A program made the position numbers and the translations under genes. The notes beneath the pieces were generated by a model. The model was not told the origin of the DNA and did not search any database. It saw nothing but the letters and a program-made list of their open reading frames with translations. Shown piece by piece: positions 48,067-59,564 of a stretch of 64,000 nt of DNA (within the stretch, counting starts at the first letter, position 1; the number at the start of each line of letters is the position of its first letter). The DNA is from Actinomortierella ambigua (lineage: Eukaryota > Mortierellomycota > Mortierellomycetes > Mortierellales > Mortierellaceae): positions 1 through 64,000 of the forward strand of contig JAAAJB010000046.1 in assembly GCA_016098155.1 (NCBI GenBank), read 5' to 3'.

Positions 48067-50449
48067 TCAAGCCTTTGGACGCCAAATAGCATCCGACACC
48101 TTGACCACATCCCGGATCTCCTTGACATCGTGCACCCGCAGGATATGAGCGCCGCCAGCAATCGACGCCGTGCAGGCTGCCGCCGTGCCCCACGTCCGCT
48201 TCGTCGGCTCCTGCTGCTGGGTCAAGTGGCCAATGAACGCCTTGCGCGACGGCCCCATCAGACAAGGGTATCCAGCCAAGGGTCCCACATGCTGACCATC
48301 GCCTAAAGGCCCACCTTCCCGAATCAGCTCGGGCAATCGTCGCAACACCTGCAAGTTTTGGTCGCTGTCCTTGGCAAATCCAAGACCGGGATCCACAATA
48401 ATGTTCCACCGATGCACACCCGCGTCCAGCGCCCGTTGCACCAACCGGCCCAGCTCCTTGCCCAACTGCACCACCACATCGTTCTCAGCTCCATAATCTG
48501 TCTGGCGCATCATCGTCTTGGAGTCGCCACGCATATGCATCAGACAGACGGGCACCTGCCATTTCGCCATCACTCCCACCATCGCCGGGTCCCGGCCTCC
48601 CGCCGTCACATCGTTGATCAGATCCGCACCGGCCTCCATCGCCTTGTCGGCCACGTTGGCTCGGAACGTGTCGACCGAGATCGGGTGGTCGAACCCGCGC
48701 GCGCGCAACAACTGGATCACGGGCACCACACGACGCAACTCCTCTTCCTCTGTGACCTCCTCCGAATGGGGTCGGGTCGACATTCCACCAATGTCGATAA
48801 TCTCGGCTCCATCGTCGACCAGTTGCTGGGCCCGCAGCGCCGCAGACTCGGCCGTGCTATAGTCACCACCATCGCTGAAACTGTCCGGTGTCGTGTTCAG
48901 GATGCCCATGATCAGCGTCTTGGCGTCCCAGTGCACCGTCTTGCCGCGCAGACGCATCGCCTTGTGGATGCCGCTGCTCGTGCTGTTTGGGTTCTCGGCC
49001 TCCTTCAGCAACAGCTGCGATAGCAACTGGCTGCAGTGACGGTACAGCTTGGGATGCTCCACATCCTTGGCAATACTAGATGGGATTTTTTTATAAGAGG
49101 CCAAGGTCGTTAAAAAGTTAATCCAGTGCTTTTCTTTGCACGCTTGTACCCATATAAGAAAACAAAGAAAAAAAATTAGGTCCCATACTCGCAGAGTGGT
49201 CGAAGGACGAATTCACGCTCGTGCATCAGCTTGTGAGGGATGGTCAGCTGCTCCGTGTCCATCTCTAGTGAATCGTAGAGCAAGATGTCAAGGTCGATTG
49301 GTCGTGGTCCATTGCGGATCGTGTTAAAGTCGCGACCCATCTCGCTTTCAATCTCCTTCAATTTCTTCAGCAGCTCCAAAGGCTCCAAGTCCGTGCGGAT
49401 CTAAGTAAAACGACACACACACACACAAAAACAAAGATATAGCATATGTTAGACCTCTACCTCTTCAGTTGAACCAAAAGAATAGAAACCAGGAATGACA
49501 AAAAAAAATTTACCTTGCAAGCGGCATTGAGGAAAGATGCCTGGTCCGTGACATACATGGGCGGGGTCTCGTACAAGAACGAGGTGTCGACGACGCGTAC
49601 ATGGCCATCCTGTTCCAGCTGCCTCAACGCATTTGTCAGATTCGCGCCCGAATCGCCCATGTTGGAGCCCAGGGCCAGGAAGGCGACATGGTTCAAGTGG
49701 GCAGGTACAGGTCCACGCTGCTTCACCCCTTCCGGCGCGTGGTGACCGCCCAGCATGCTCGAGATAGACGACGCACCTCGGGTGTGAGTCTTGGATTGAA
49801 GGCGGTGGTGAAGACCCGCCTGGAAGAAGGCCCGATCGCGCGTAATCTCGACGCCCGCCGACCCAGCAAAGACAATGGCGCTCGGCTTCTCCATCTTGAC
49901 AGTAATCTTGGCCACATGGCACTTCTCGATGGCGATACGAGCGACGGAGGTGACAAAGGCCTCGACGGTCTTGTAAGATGAAGCCTCGATATATTTGGTG
50001 ATGGTGCGGACAATGGTGCGGTAGTTGTGGGTCTTGGAGACCGAGTCTGGTTTCCGCTCGGCATCATCAAAGGCCGGGTAGACCTGCAAGTTCAAGATCA
50101 CCACCTGCTTCTCTTCCCGCTCCCAAGGGTTCACGCCAATGATGCACGACAGTCGCAGATCCTTGACAAAGATGGTGTCCGTCTCTCGAAAATGGATCGG
50201 CACCACGACTTTGCCGGTCAATTGCTCCTCCGAGTAATCCCCCCGCTCGCGCGTAATCTCCACACCGGCCGACGCCGCATGCAGCAGTGCCCGCGGCTTG
50301 TCTACCCGGACTGTGATCTTGGGTGCATGGCATTTGTGGATCACCACCCGCGCGATCGAGTCCGCCAGCGCTTCTACAGACCGGAACTCGGTCTTTTCCG
50401 AGTGGGCTTCGACTGTCTTGCACAAAACACCATAGTGGATCGAGTAGGG

Positions 50450-50483
<34 letters not shown>

Positions 50484-50848
50484 TTAAATTGATGATGTGG
50501 AACGTTATGGCCCGCTTGTGGTGGCGATGATCATTTTTTGCAAGTCAAATGTTCCCAGCAGAGAAAGAGTGCAACAACACCCCTTTCTCGTACTCCTCTT
50601 GCATGCTCACCCCCCCGAAACATCCCCAAAAAAAAATTACAACGTACGAGATGATCCGTGTCGCCAGCTTGCGAGACACTTGTGTAGACAGTGAGGTTGA
50701 TAATAACTGGTTGACGCTTGGAGCGCTCCCAACCGTCGACGCCAATGATATTGCGCACGGTCAGGTCCTTGATAACAATCTTGTCAGTCATGGGCATTGC
50801 AGACTCATGCTGCTGATCGCCTTGTGTGGTGGATGGAGTTGAGCTCAT
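48067..50848 (-). CDS. FOL1: trifunctional folate synthesis protein Fol1 (DHNA-HPPK-DHPS)
   Basis: Four exons (50848-50648, 50449-49514, 49400-49189, 49075-48067) join in phase to 785 residues (yeast Fol1 824). Two FolB-like modules form the dihydroneopterin aldolase part: I-V-I-K-D-L-T-V-R-N-I-I-G-V-D-G-W-E near residue 24, and the second copy F-V-K-D-L-R-L-S-C-I-I-G-V near 160. HPPK begins L-A-L-G-S-N-M-G-D near 323 and has R-P-I-D-L-D-I-L-L-Y-D in exon 3. DHPS has I-M-G-I-L-N-T-T-P-D-S-F-S-D-G-G near 505, I-I-D-I-G-G-M-S-T-R-P, and a C-terminal S-R-K-A-F-I-G. It turns dihydroneopterin into dihydropteroate with ATP and p-aminobenzoate; DHPS is the sulfonamide target. The product may be mitochondrial as in yeast, but no clear presequence is seen. 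Confidence 0.96.
50452..50480. repeat. 29-A run forming the polypyrimidine tract of FOL1 intron 1
   Basis: On the gene strand this is T29 followed at once by AG of the 3' splice site. It is an extreme polypyrimidine tract and prone to sequencing and replication slippage. Confidence 0.9.
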
Positions 50849-51377
50849 GTCCTCTACCTCTACTGTTGAATGAGCCGGATGTAATGGGATGAGAAGTGAG
50901 GAGAAAGGATGGAGGACAACGGTGTGTGAGAGAGAAAGAAAGAGAAAAGGAAAAGGAGAAAAGGAAAGAAGGGAAGAAAGGAAAAAAGTGAGCGCCAAGG
51001 GAGAAAGGAGAGGAGGTTGACGAACAGTGAGTCCGATCCAATCACCGCGCAGATCTCGCCATCCGTTTAAACGCGCGCGATTACATTTTATCTCGTTTTC
51101 TTCTAATCTCAGCAACAGCTAACAGCAACAGCAGGGTTCTTTGACCATAGGCGCACAGCAGCACCACTCGTGTTTCGAGTTCAATTTTTTTCTCACAACA
51201 CTGAGAACTGTTCTTTGTGATTGAGAGCAGACGGGCAAACCGAACCTTCTTTTGCTTTTTGTTTTTCTACGAGTTTGTGTACGTGGGGCGTGAGAGTGGA
51301 TGTGTGAGTGTGTTGTGAGCGAGTGTGTTTTATTGTAGTCTATCAAACAAAAAATGGGGAGCTCGGGTAGGTTGCTA
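50849..51377. promoter_or_regulatory. FOL1 upstream region and OCT1 downstream region
   Basis: Just upstream of FOL1 (minus strand) is a CT-rich leader (about 50880-51000). Beyond it are ATTGG/CCAAT at about 51035-51040 and ACGCGCG at about 51069-51076, a possible MBF/MCB-like G1 element. No gene is seen in this stretch. Confidence 0.35.
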
Positions 51378-54320
51378 TTACACACGACTGCTCCTTGCCG
51401 TGCCCCAGTCGCCTACAATCCGCATGGCCTCCTTGTCACCCTTACACAGCCGTTCGTCCTCGAGCAATCCTCCCAAGCACGCCCACGGATCCTTGCCGCC
51501 ACCCCACTTGAGCACATGCTCCCGCAGCCTCTCGCCGGCCTCGCGCGACGTCGGCGACGCTCGGAAGATCTGGTCCCAGATCTGTCCCGTCACCGTCTTG
51601 CCAAAAATGTACGAGTAATACCCGGCTCCATAGCCATACAGATGCCCAAACCCGGTCTGCCACGCTGTCCCCGGGACCGACGGCACCACCCCCAACTTGT
51701 TTTGCAAATACTCCATCACTCCCGTCGAGTTGAAGTTGGACTTGCCAACCATCGACGAATAGTACAGTTGGTCCAGAATCGCCATCGTCATCTGCGAGTG
51801 CAGCTCCAGCGCCCGGAATGTCGACCGGTTGGCCTCGTTCGCCGTCAACAGTCCCGCCGGTAAGGGCGCTCCCGTCTTGTAATGTGTCGCAAACAGACCC
51901 AGCACCGTCGGGTCGGCCAAAAAGTGCTCCATCAGGATTGAAGGAATCTCGACAAAGTCGATAGGACATCTCGTTCCTGACACATTATGGTAATCTGTCC
52001 TTCCGATCATCGCTATAAAGAGAGCGAGAGAGAGAAGGAGAAAGAAGAGGAGGTTAGTGACCAATGCAAAAATTAAAGATAAACTCTAGATTCTCCAACG
52101 ATAGATTCACTTACAGTGCATAGCATGGCCCATCTCATGGAAAAGCGTTTCGACCTCAACCCAACTGAGCAGTGTGGGGCTATTGCTGCCCGAAGGACGA
52201 GAGAACCCGCATGACAGGACAGCAAGTGGAAGCTGATAACGACCGGGCTTTCCCTGAATGGTCACGCCCGGGTCTGCCATTGCCAATTCGACGCCATCCC
52301 GCAGCTGCATGCCTGCTGCAACGTCGTTGACCTCGTCATCATCGTCCACGCGACGTGCACAGCGGACTGTGTAATGGGCCGCATTCATCTGCTTGCCCTC
52401 ACGAGCATACAGGTCGCAGTAGATCGTTCCAATCAAGCCCTCCCGCTCATCAATCACATCCAGCCGTTGCACGTCCTCATGCCACACCTCGCCCGGCTGA
52501 AGAGCGCCCGCCACAAATCGGATGCCATACAGCCGCGAAAACAGCTTGGACAGGCCATCCATCGTCGTCCCAACCGAGAAATACGCATTGATTGGGTCGC
52601 CATGGTCTTGCGTGTTGGTCCTGGCGCTCACCATTCGTGCATAGAAATCACGGTCCCAGGCCTGCAACTTGGCATCCTTGTCCTTGGTATGAACCTCCTT
52701 CGCCTTTCGGAGCAGCTCGACCTCAGCACTGACCGCCGGCATTTGGCTCTTGTACAACGCCGTCATGAACGCGGCAACGTTTTCGGTATCCTTCACCATC
52801 TTGTCCACCAAAAACATGTCGCCATAGCTCTCCATCCCGACCAGCTGAGCAAGTTCATACCGACTCCGCAGCAGATCGTCCAAGATGGCCACCTTGGACT
52901 TGTCCTCCGCCATGCTGGCGACGTACATGGCCCGTCGCACGCCTTCGTCCTCGACATGCTTCAACACCATCTGGGCCTCCCAACCGGTGGTGGGTACCGC
53001 GGCCGTTTGTTCTCCCATCTTGTTGGTCCTGGTAATCCGTTGGATGTACGTCGGCGACAATCCTTGGAGTCGTGACGGTGGGCTGACCATGATGTGTGCT
53101 GGCCCTGCGCCGGGTGTCGTTGTCCGTTGGATGAAGTCTCGCCCGAGCCCGACAATCTTGTCCGAAATCCGCACAAAGTCGGCCCGTTTGGCATCCGAAA
53201 GGTGAATGCCAGACTTTTCAAAATCGCGCAGGAATACAAGCGCTACTTGACGCTCTGCTGCCGACAATCCCCTTTCAATGGCTGGTGTATCCACCACACG
53301 CTTGAGAACCTGAGACAGGAGGAAAGAGGCGGGCAAATGCATGTTCATCGATCACATTGTCAGTATCGTGTTACATCATGTGAGGTGTTGTTGTTTTTTT
53401 TGGCACCGTGTTACCCATCCCCCTCCCGTCCCCAGAGAGAGAGAGAGAGGGGGGGTACGATAAGACTGTAAGCTCTCCCTTTCTCTCACCCCCCCCCCAC
53501 ACACACACACATCATGTATACATCTCCACCCTTCTCTTTTCCTTACCGAGTAAAGCCGTGGGTCAGTGTTCAGCGTATTCATCCACGAGAACAGCTCCTC
53601 ATAAACCGTCTCTGCGCTCTGTCGCCAGGCGGGGTCCGGGTGCAGACACCGCACCAACTCGGCCGCGTCAATGACCTTGCACAGCACATCGCTCAGCCGA
53701 TCAAACAGCTTGATGACCTTTTTCATCTCTTGCTCGCCTCGTTCCGGCGCATGCGCGATCCTCTCCACCAACAGATACCCGCGCGCAATCGCCGCATTCA
53801 CAGATTCGAGAAACGTCTCGGGCGTTTTGAGCGTCGGGTACTGAAATAGTCCAGCTGTGTCCGATGCTGCCGATGCTATTGCTGCCGCCGTTGTTGCTGG
53901 TGTTGCTGGCTTTGCTCCATAGTGTCCGCCAATGCCGCCATAGTGAAGATCTCGCCGTCGTCCGTAACCTCCTCTCATCGTAGATGGCGCGTCAAACAGC
54001 GTCCGCAGATCGTTCGATTCGGACGTTGTCGAAATTGAAGGCGACGCCGTTGCCGCTGTGGCTGCACGCGACACTGCTGCTGCCGTTGCTGCTGCTGCTG
54101 CTTCGGCTGTTACTGTTGCTGCTGCTGCTGCTGCTGCTGCTACTACTGTCGCAGAGGTGGAGGGTGAGCTTTCCACTGCTCGCTCCCGTACCGGCATGGT
54201 GGCTAATGATCTAGATGCGATGCGCATGCGGCCCTGGTTCAACAACATGCGCCGCCAGGCTCCATGCATCGGAGAACGCCCTGCCTGTTGCTGTATGAAG
54301 ATGCGGCCAACCCCGGACAT
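51378..54320 (-). CDS. OCT1: mitochondrial intermediate peptidase Oct1
   Basis: Three exons (54320-53547, 53309-52115, 52012-51378) join in phase to 867 residues. The M3 metallopeptidase zinc motif H-E-M-G-H is at 649-653, and the second splice falls in the next helix so that A-M-H-S-M-I-G-R-T-D-Y-H-N-V-S-G-T-R-C is rebuilt, as in Oct1/MIP. The N-terminus is Arg/Gln/Ser-rich without acids (M-S-G-V-G-R-I-F-I-Q-Q-Q), a mitochondrial targeting sequence, followed by an unusual Ala/Thr-rich spacer (about 58-100) that makes it longer than yeast Oct1 (772). Function: removes N-terminal octapeptides from matrix precursors already cut by MPP. An internal ATG at 53348 lies in intron 1 and is not a start. 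No other gene is fused to it. Confidence 0.95.
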
Positions 54321-57239
54321 TACGGTTATTCCTTTTCCGATGGGGTTTGTTAGATTGTTGTCAAGAAGAGAAACGAAAAAGAGAATGCGGGGGAAGAGAA
54401 GGGTGTAAGGAAAAAAGGGGGAGGGGAGGAGGATACTTGAGAGGAGATCCTGGGAAAGTTTGAGATTCTCCCTAAAATTTAAATTTACAGTACTTGCAGG
54501 CTTACCCGCGCCCTAGCAACCATGGACAGCCAGACTGGAGACCGCTGCATTGATGTCGTGTGACTTTACCTCCTGCACGGACTTTCCAACTATCTTGCAG
54601 AGTGCGTCCGTGCCTCTCTCACACTATCCATGGAGCAAGCACTTTGTGAAGGTAAACTCCAGTGTTCGGTGCTGTTTGCCCTTTCATTCGCACGGTCTAA
54701 ATCTTAATCAACGTTTGTAGACGAACGCGCTTTCCTTGAAGTGGAAGGTTCCTGTGCGTCGCATCTCCTACATGCTGTGACACAATTGTTAGATCAGTAG
54801 ACAGCATACAGAACTCGATCTTGCTCAAAGTTCCCTGCTCGAGACTCGGCCAAATTCGACCCGACGCAGCTCATCGCATGCCTGCAGCGATGTCTTCACC
54901 TTGGATCGACAGTTATCCCTCTTCCCCCCTTCCTTGCCGAAAAAAAAAAAAAAAAAAAACATTAAAATGCTTGCACCAGAACCAGTGCAAAGATACCCAG
55001 CTCAACAACGCCATCCTAGAAACTGAAAGAATAGTCATATGGCACCAAGTCGTCATTACCCGCTTTGACGAGATATGGGGGCCAGTGAGCCGCTGTCCCA
55101 GAGGCTGCTGGTCTCCTAGGAGCCCAATCTCTTGAAGACCTATAACGGACGGAGTAATCTGTACAATTATTGTGGCCGTTTGAAGTGTACGAAGGTGGGT
55201 ATTTTGATGCCAATTTGTTAAATGCACATCATTGTGTTTTCCCTAAAAGACACAGTCGTGTGCACCAACGGCAAGGACACAGTGACGCAAAATCCTAGCT
55301 GAGGATATGTGACCACCGCGTACCAGGGCGGGCACCATGGAAGCTTTACCAAGGGCTCTCTGAAGCGTATGTTGGTGTCATTAGCTACCATATACCCTCA
55401 GTGCCTTTATTGTGGAAATCTCCAATGTTTAAACAAAAAATACAAAAAATAAAATAATATGAAGGCACCAAAAATGCTACACACATGGCAACGGGCGAAG
55501 TCGAGGGAGCAATGTGTTTCAACACCCTCATCGTCGAGATCAAGTGGTGGTGGGGGGTTTATTTACTTCCCTCCACCTAAAGCCATGGCGCTTTTTTGGG
55601 ATCAGAAATATCTGTTTATTTCAGAAGGTCATCTACCAAAGATCTTGCCGCGCTTGCCATCTAAATAGAAGAGGAAAGAAGAAGAGAAAGAAAGCAGTGG
55701 GTAGTTAGGCTGGTCCGAGAGCGTGGCTCTGAGCTGGTACCCCCTGTCCTATTACTCGAGGCCCCCTCGGGGAGTCCGACCCCGAGACAGCCGGCAAGAA
55801 GGCTCCACCAGGGAGGGACAAAGGTCTGCACACCACCAGCAAACTCGATGTCCACACGACCTGGCGAGCGGGTAGGGGTGCAGGTGTGTCATTTACTCAA
55901 GGAAGGCACCTCCACCCTACCTCCAGATGGAGGCGGCGTAGGAACACATTGTCCACGAACCTACGCACGCTCTTCACAAGCATTCACTCTCCTTTCATCC
56001 CAAGCACAAACTACCCATTACCTTTAGAGAGAAACGAGCAAGAGGCGGAGAGGGCTGAATATGAACACATTCTGCAAGGGTCGCAATGAGAGTATGCGAC
56101 CCTTCCCAGGATGCACCGCGAGGAGGTAGTGTTCAGCTGCATCCCACACCTGCCTGGTGTGCGGCAGGTGCTGCTCGCTGCAAGCTACGAAGAAGCTCAA
56201 CATCCACCGTAGCTCCTTCAAACTCCATAGCGAGAGGGGAGAGACAAGCAAAGGTCGACGTTTGGGATAGTAGAGAAGAGTCAGGCCTGCCATCCCCCCT
56301 TGGTACATGGGGATCCCCCCAGGCCCTGTGAAAGGGCCGACTCCAGTCGAACAGCCAGCTTGCCCACTGTTCTTCCTCATCCCTGAAGAGACAGAAGCTA
56401 GGCCCGTTACTGGGGAGGGGCCAGGCGGGGCGTGTCTCCGCTCAAGCCGTGCACTAGTGCGTTTCAAACGCTTATTGTCTCCACCAGAGAACAATGGAGC
56501 ACGACACGAGACAGGAGACCCGTGAGTCCCACCAAGCAGACAAGAGCAAGACAGTCTTTTCTACCCGTCGATGTGAAGATTTGTTGCAGTGGGGGCAATG
56601 GCGGGAGGTAACGGGTGCAAGGGGAATGACTTGAAAATGGCTCCCAAATACAGTTTCCAAGGAATACTGCTGGCTCCCACCGCCTTGGGTATTGCCTCAA
56701 CACGGATAGTGGCAACTGTGTGGTGAACATCGGCGCCCTGTGGCCCATCGCCGCCAGTCCCCGTTGCCACCGTCAAGGAGGGCCACGGTGTTGGCTCCCA
56801 CCTCTTTTCCCTATAGACCATTGCTTCACAGGGGTACGAACCCACCAAAGGGCTATGCACGGACACCTACCCCAGTGGCTCTTCACGTGAAGCATCTGAC
56901 CAAGTACTACAGGTGGGTGCCAACACCACGTTATCCCATCTCAAGTCAATCCCCCTTTACCACGCTACCTGCTTTCTGCTGCGGAAAGAATCCGCACCTA
57001 GTCCGTGAATAGGCCCGGCAGCCCTGCTAGATTAAAGGAAGAGGGGACAATGGAGGGGACCACCAAGGCGTAAGAACTCTTTGAAGAAAGATGGGTGCGG
57101 AGAGGTAGAGGCACAAAGAAGTGGAGACCCAAGTGGAGACACAGAGAAGTGGAGAGGCAGAGAAGAGTTTTTGCGTTCAACTTTCTTCCTGAGTGATCCT
57201 GGGTGCTAATACTAGAAGCAAAGGAGTGGATAAGGGAAT
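54321..57239. other. gene-poor region with unexplained GC-richer block
   Basis: No gene could be supported on either strand. 54321-55690 is AT-balanced with a 20-A run at 54940-54959. From about 55700 to 57000 the sequence is richer in G and C, nearly free of microsatellites and unlike the rest of the window's intergenic DNA. It holds short inverted complementarity (CTCGAGGCCCCCTCGGGGAGTC, 55757-55778) and a 156-codon minus frame at 56024-56494 without recognisable domains. It may be a degraded mobile element or a foreign segment; I saw no transposase, reverse transcriptase or terminal repeats. Confidence 0.4.
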
Positions 57240-58490
57240 GAATGGTGGAATGGTGGTGCAGGGAAGGAAGCTGAAGACAAGGGGTGGTGTGGGCTCTATA
57301 TGAACGAACGCGAGCGAAAACAACCCTTTGTTACCCTCCGCTTGGTGCTTCTGGAGCAATGGGTGTACGTGTAGAGAGAAGGAGATGGTGGGGAAGGAAC
57401 AATCAGAGTGAGGGTCAAGAGTGCTTGCTTACCTTGTTCACGCATGGTAGTGTGAATAGCATAAGTGTGAAAGTGTGGCGCGGAGAGGTGAGGAACGACG
57501 GGTGGAAGAGGAACAACGAGTATGTGTGTGGAGAAAAGGAAAATGTGGAGGAGGAAAAAATAGGGTGGGGGTGGAGAATCCTTGCTTACCTTGTTCGCGC
57601 AGGGTAGTGTGAAAGTGAGGTGGAAGAAGGGCGAGAAGAACAACGGGATAGTGGAAGAACAACGGGATGGTGGAGGAACAACGGGTGTGTATGTGGAGAG
57701 AAGGAGGATGTGGTAGAGGAACAACGGGTGTATGTGTGGAGAAAAGGAGGATGTGGAGGAGGAACAAATAGTGTAGGGGTGGAGAATGCTCACTTACCTT
57801 GTTCGCGCATGGCAGTATGAAAGTGAGGAGGAGAGGTGAAAGAACTACGGGGTGGTGGAGGAACAACGGGATAGTAGGGGAACAACGGGTGTGTGTATGT
57901 GGAGAGGAGGGAGTGGTGGTGGGGGAACAAACAGTGTAGGGGTGGAGAATGCTCACTTACCTTGTTCGAGCACGGCAGTGTGAAAGTGAAGTGGAGGAGG
58001 TGGAGGAACAACGGGATAGTGGGGGAACAACGGGTGTGTGTGTGTGNNNNNNNNNNNNNNNNNNNNNNNNNNNNNNNNNNNNNNNNNNNNNNNNNNNNNN
58101 NNNNNNNNNNNNNNNNNNNNNNNNNNNNNNNNNNNNNNNNNNNNNNNNNNNNNNNNNNNNNNNNNNNNNNNNNNNNNNNNNNGTGTGTGTGTGTGGAGAG
58201 AAGGAGGAGGTGGTGGGGGAACAAACAGTGTAGGGGTGAAGAATGCTCACTTACCTTGTCCGCGCACGGCAGTGTGGAGGAGGGGGTGAAAAGAACAACG
58301 GGGTGGTGGAGGAACAACGGGATGGTGGAAGAACAACGGGATGGTGGAAGAACAACGGGATGGTGGAGGCACAACGGGATGGTGTTCGTGGAGAGAAGGA
58401 GGGGGTGGGGGTGGAGAATGCTTGCTTACCTTGTTTGCGCACGGTGTCGGTGGAAGAGAGGTGGAAAGGGAGGGAAGGAAAGAAAGAAAG
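57240..58490. repeat. complex minisatellite with embedded splice-donor-like sequence
   Basis: At least six copies of a higher-order unit, anchored by TTACCTTGTTCGCGCACGGCAGTGTG-like sequence with ACC at 57431, 57588, 57796, 57959, 58253 and 58428 (spacing 157, 208, 163, 294 across the gap, 175). Inside each unit are shorter repeats of GGAACAACGGGATGGTGGA-type sequence and a TGTGTGGAGAGAAGGAGG segment. On the minus strand every copy contains CAAG|GTAAGT or CAAG|GTAAGC. No protein is supported; open frames in it are repeat translations. Confidence 0.85.
58047..58182. other. assembly gap (136 N) inside a GT repeat of the minisatellite
   Basis: The Ns are flanked on both sides by (GT)n, so the missing bases are probably GT microsatellite or more minisatellite copies. 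True length is unknown. Confidence 0.95.
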
Positions 58491-59564
58491 AAAACAGAAA
58501 TTGAGAACAACTGGCGGTTTATATGGTAAAACAGGTACTGCGGTCCACAAGCCCCCCTTTGCCACCTCTTAGCGTAATGAATGCTCGATGTCAATGGAGA
58601 AAACGGTATGGAGGAGTCAAGTTTTTTTTTTTTTTTTTTGAGTCAAGTGGAAAACGGCGATAGCCAATGGTGGGATGTCTACTCTACCCTTTAAGTGCCA
58701 ACAGGCCATCGCCAAGCCTTACTCTCCCCTGAAACAACCTCCCCTCTACCTCCAACATGAGTTTTATCCGCCCGCGGTCTTCACTCGTAGAGAGGACAGC
58801 CTTTGCGTGGCAGGAAATACAGCTGCTCAACTGTGTCTTGCATGCAACCACTTGTGGGAATGGGTGTAGGCCACCAATTGCAACATGCACTCATTCGCTC
58901 GGCAGCATGGCTCGAACGTTTTGTTGTCTAGTCTAGCGATAGTTGAGACGCGTCCTATGTACCTCTAGAAGGGCTCCTAAATTGACATGTGTTACTGCCA
59001 CACCGCCCACCCAACACTGCCTCGCCCCTGCAGGGTCATGCAAACAAAAGCAAATTAGAATGGCTGTGCAATGGATGTCTGCTCTCGTCCTTCATTCACT
59101 ACCCAGATTGCAACATTTTGGCGTGCACTCGCCAGAAACACACTTACACGGGCCATGTTTGCTCTCCGCCTAGGCGCAGAAACCCTACAGCGGTGACGCC
59201 AGCTTGGGTTTTCTCGATAACCTTGTTATGACCTGCAACCATTCCAGGTTGAGACAGGCGACCTTTCGCTAGCGATGACACATAGTGAGCTGTGTACAAG
59301 TTGAATGTAATTGGACGTGAGACAGGGAAATGATTTCGCTAGTCCTCATCTGACGACATGAAACTCATGTCAACGAGTCGAAAATGCCCCTGACGAAGCG
59401 CTTGGCAAAGCCTTTCTTTTTGGAACATTAAGCGGCTTTCGACAATTAGGGTACTGAAGGGCTATCTTCTAAAACACACACTACTCGAAAAAACGCCCCC
59501 ACAATGATTTGTGCATATAATAGATTTTATATAATGCTAGAAACTGTATGCGAATCTCCAAGCA
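58491..59564. other. intergenic region, no gene seen
   Basis: Contains an 18-T run at 58622-58639 and then unique sequence to the PGM gene's 3' end. Short frames only; none show family motifs. The last 100 bases before 59565 are AT-rich and likely form the 3' untranslated region of the phosphomutase. Confidence 0.45.

Noticed and set aside
53310..53348. Internal ATG start for OCT1 (M-N-M-H-L-P)
   Set aside because: The codons before 53309 lie in intron 1, which ends CTGTCTCAG; joining to exon 1 gives the continuous Oct1 family sequence.
56024..56494. 156-codon minus-strand frame
   Set aside because: No domain, no codon bias like the real genes, no splice or promoter context. Kept only as a note in the unexplained block.
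57790..58374. Proline/His-rich frames across the minisatellite and N gap
   Set aside because: Frames run through Ns and tandem repeats; no evidence of selection on protein.
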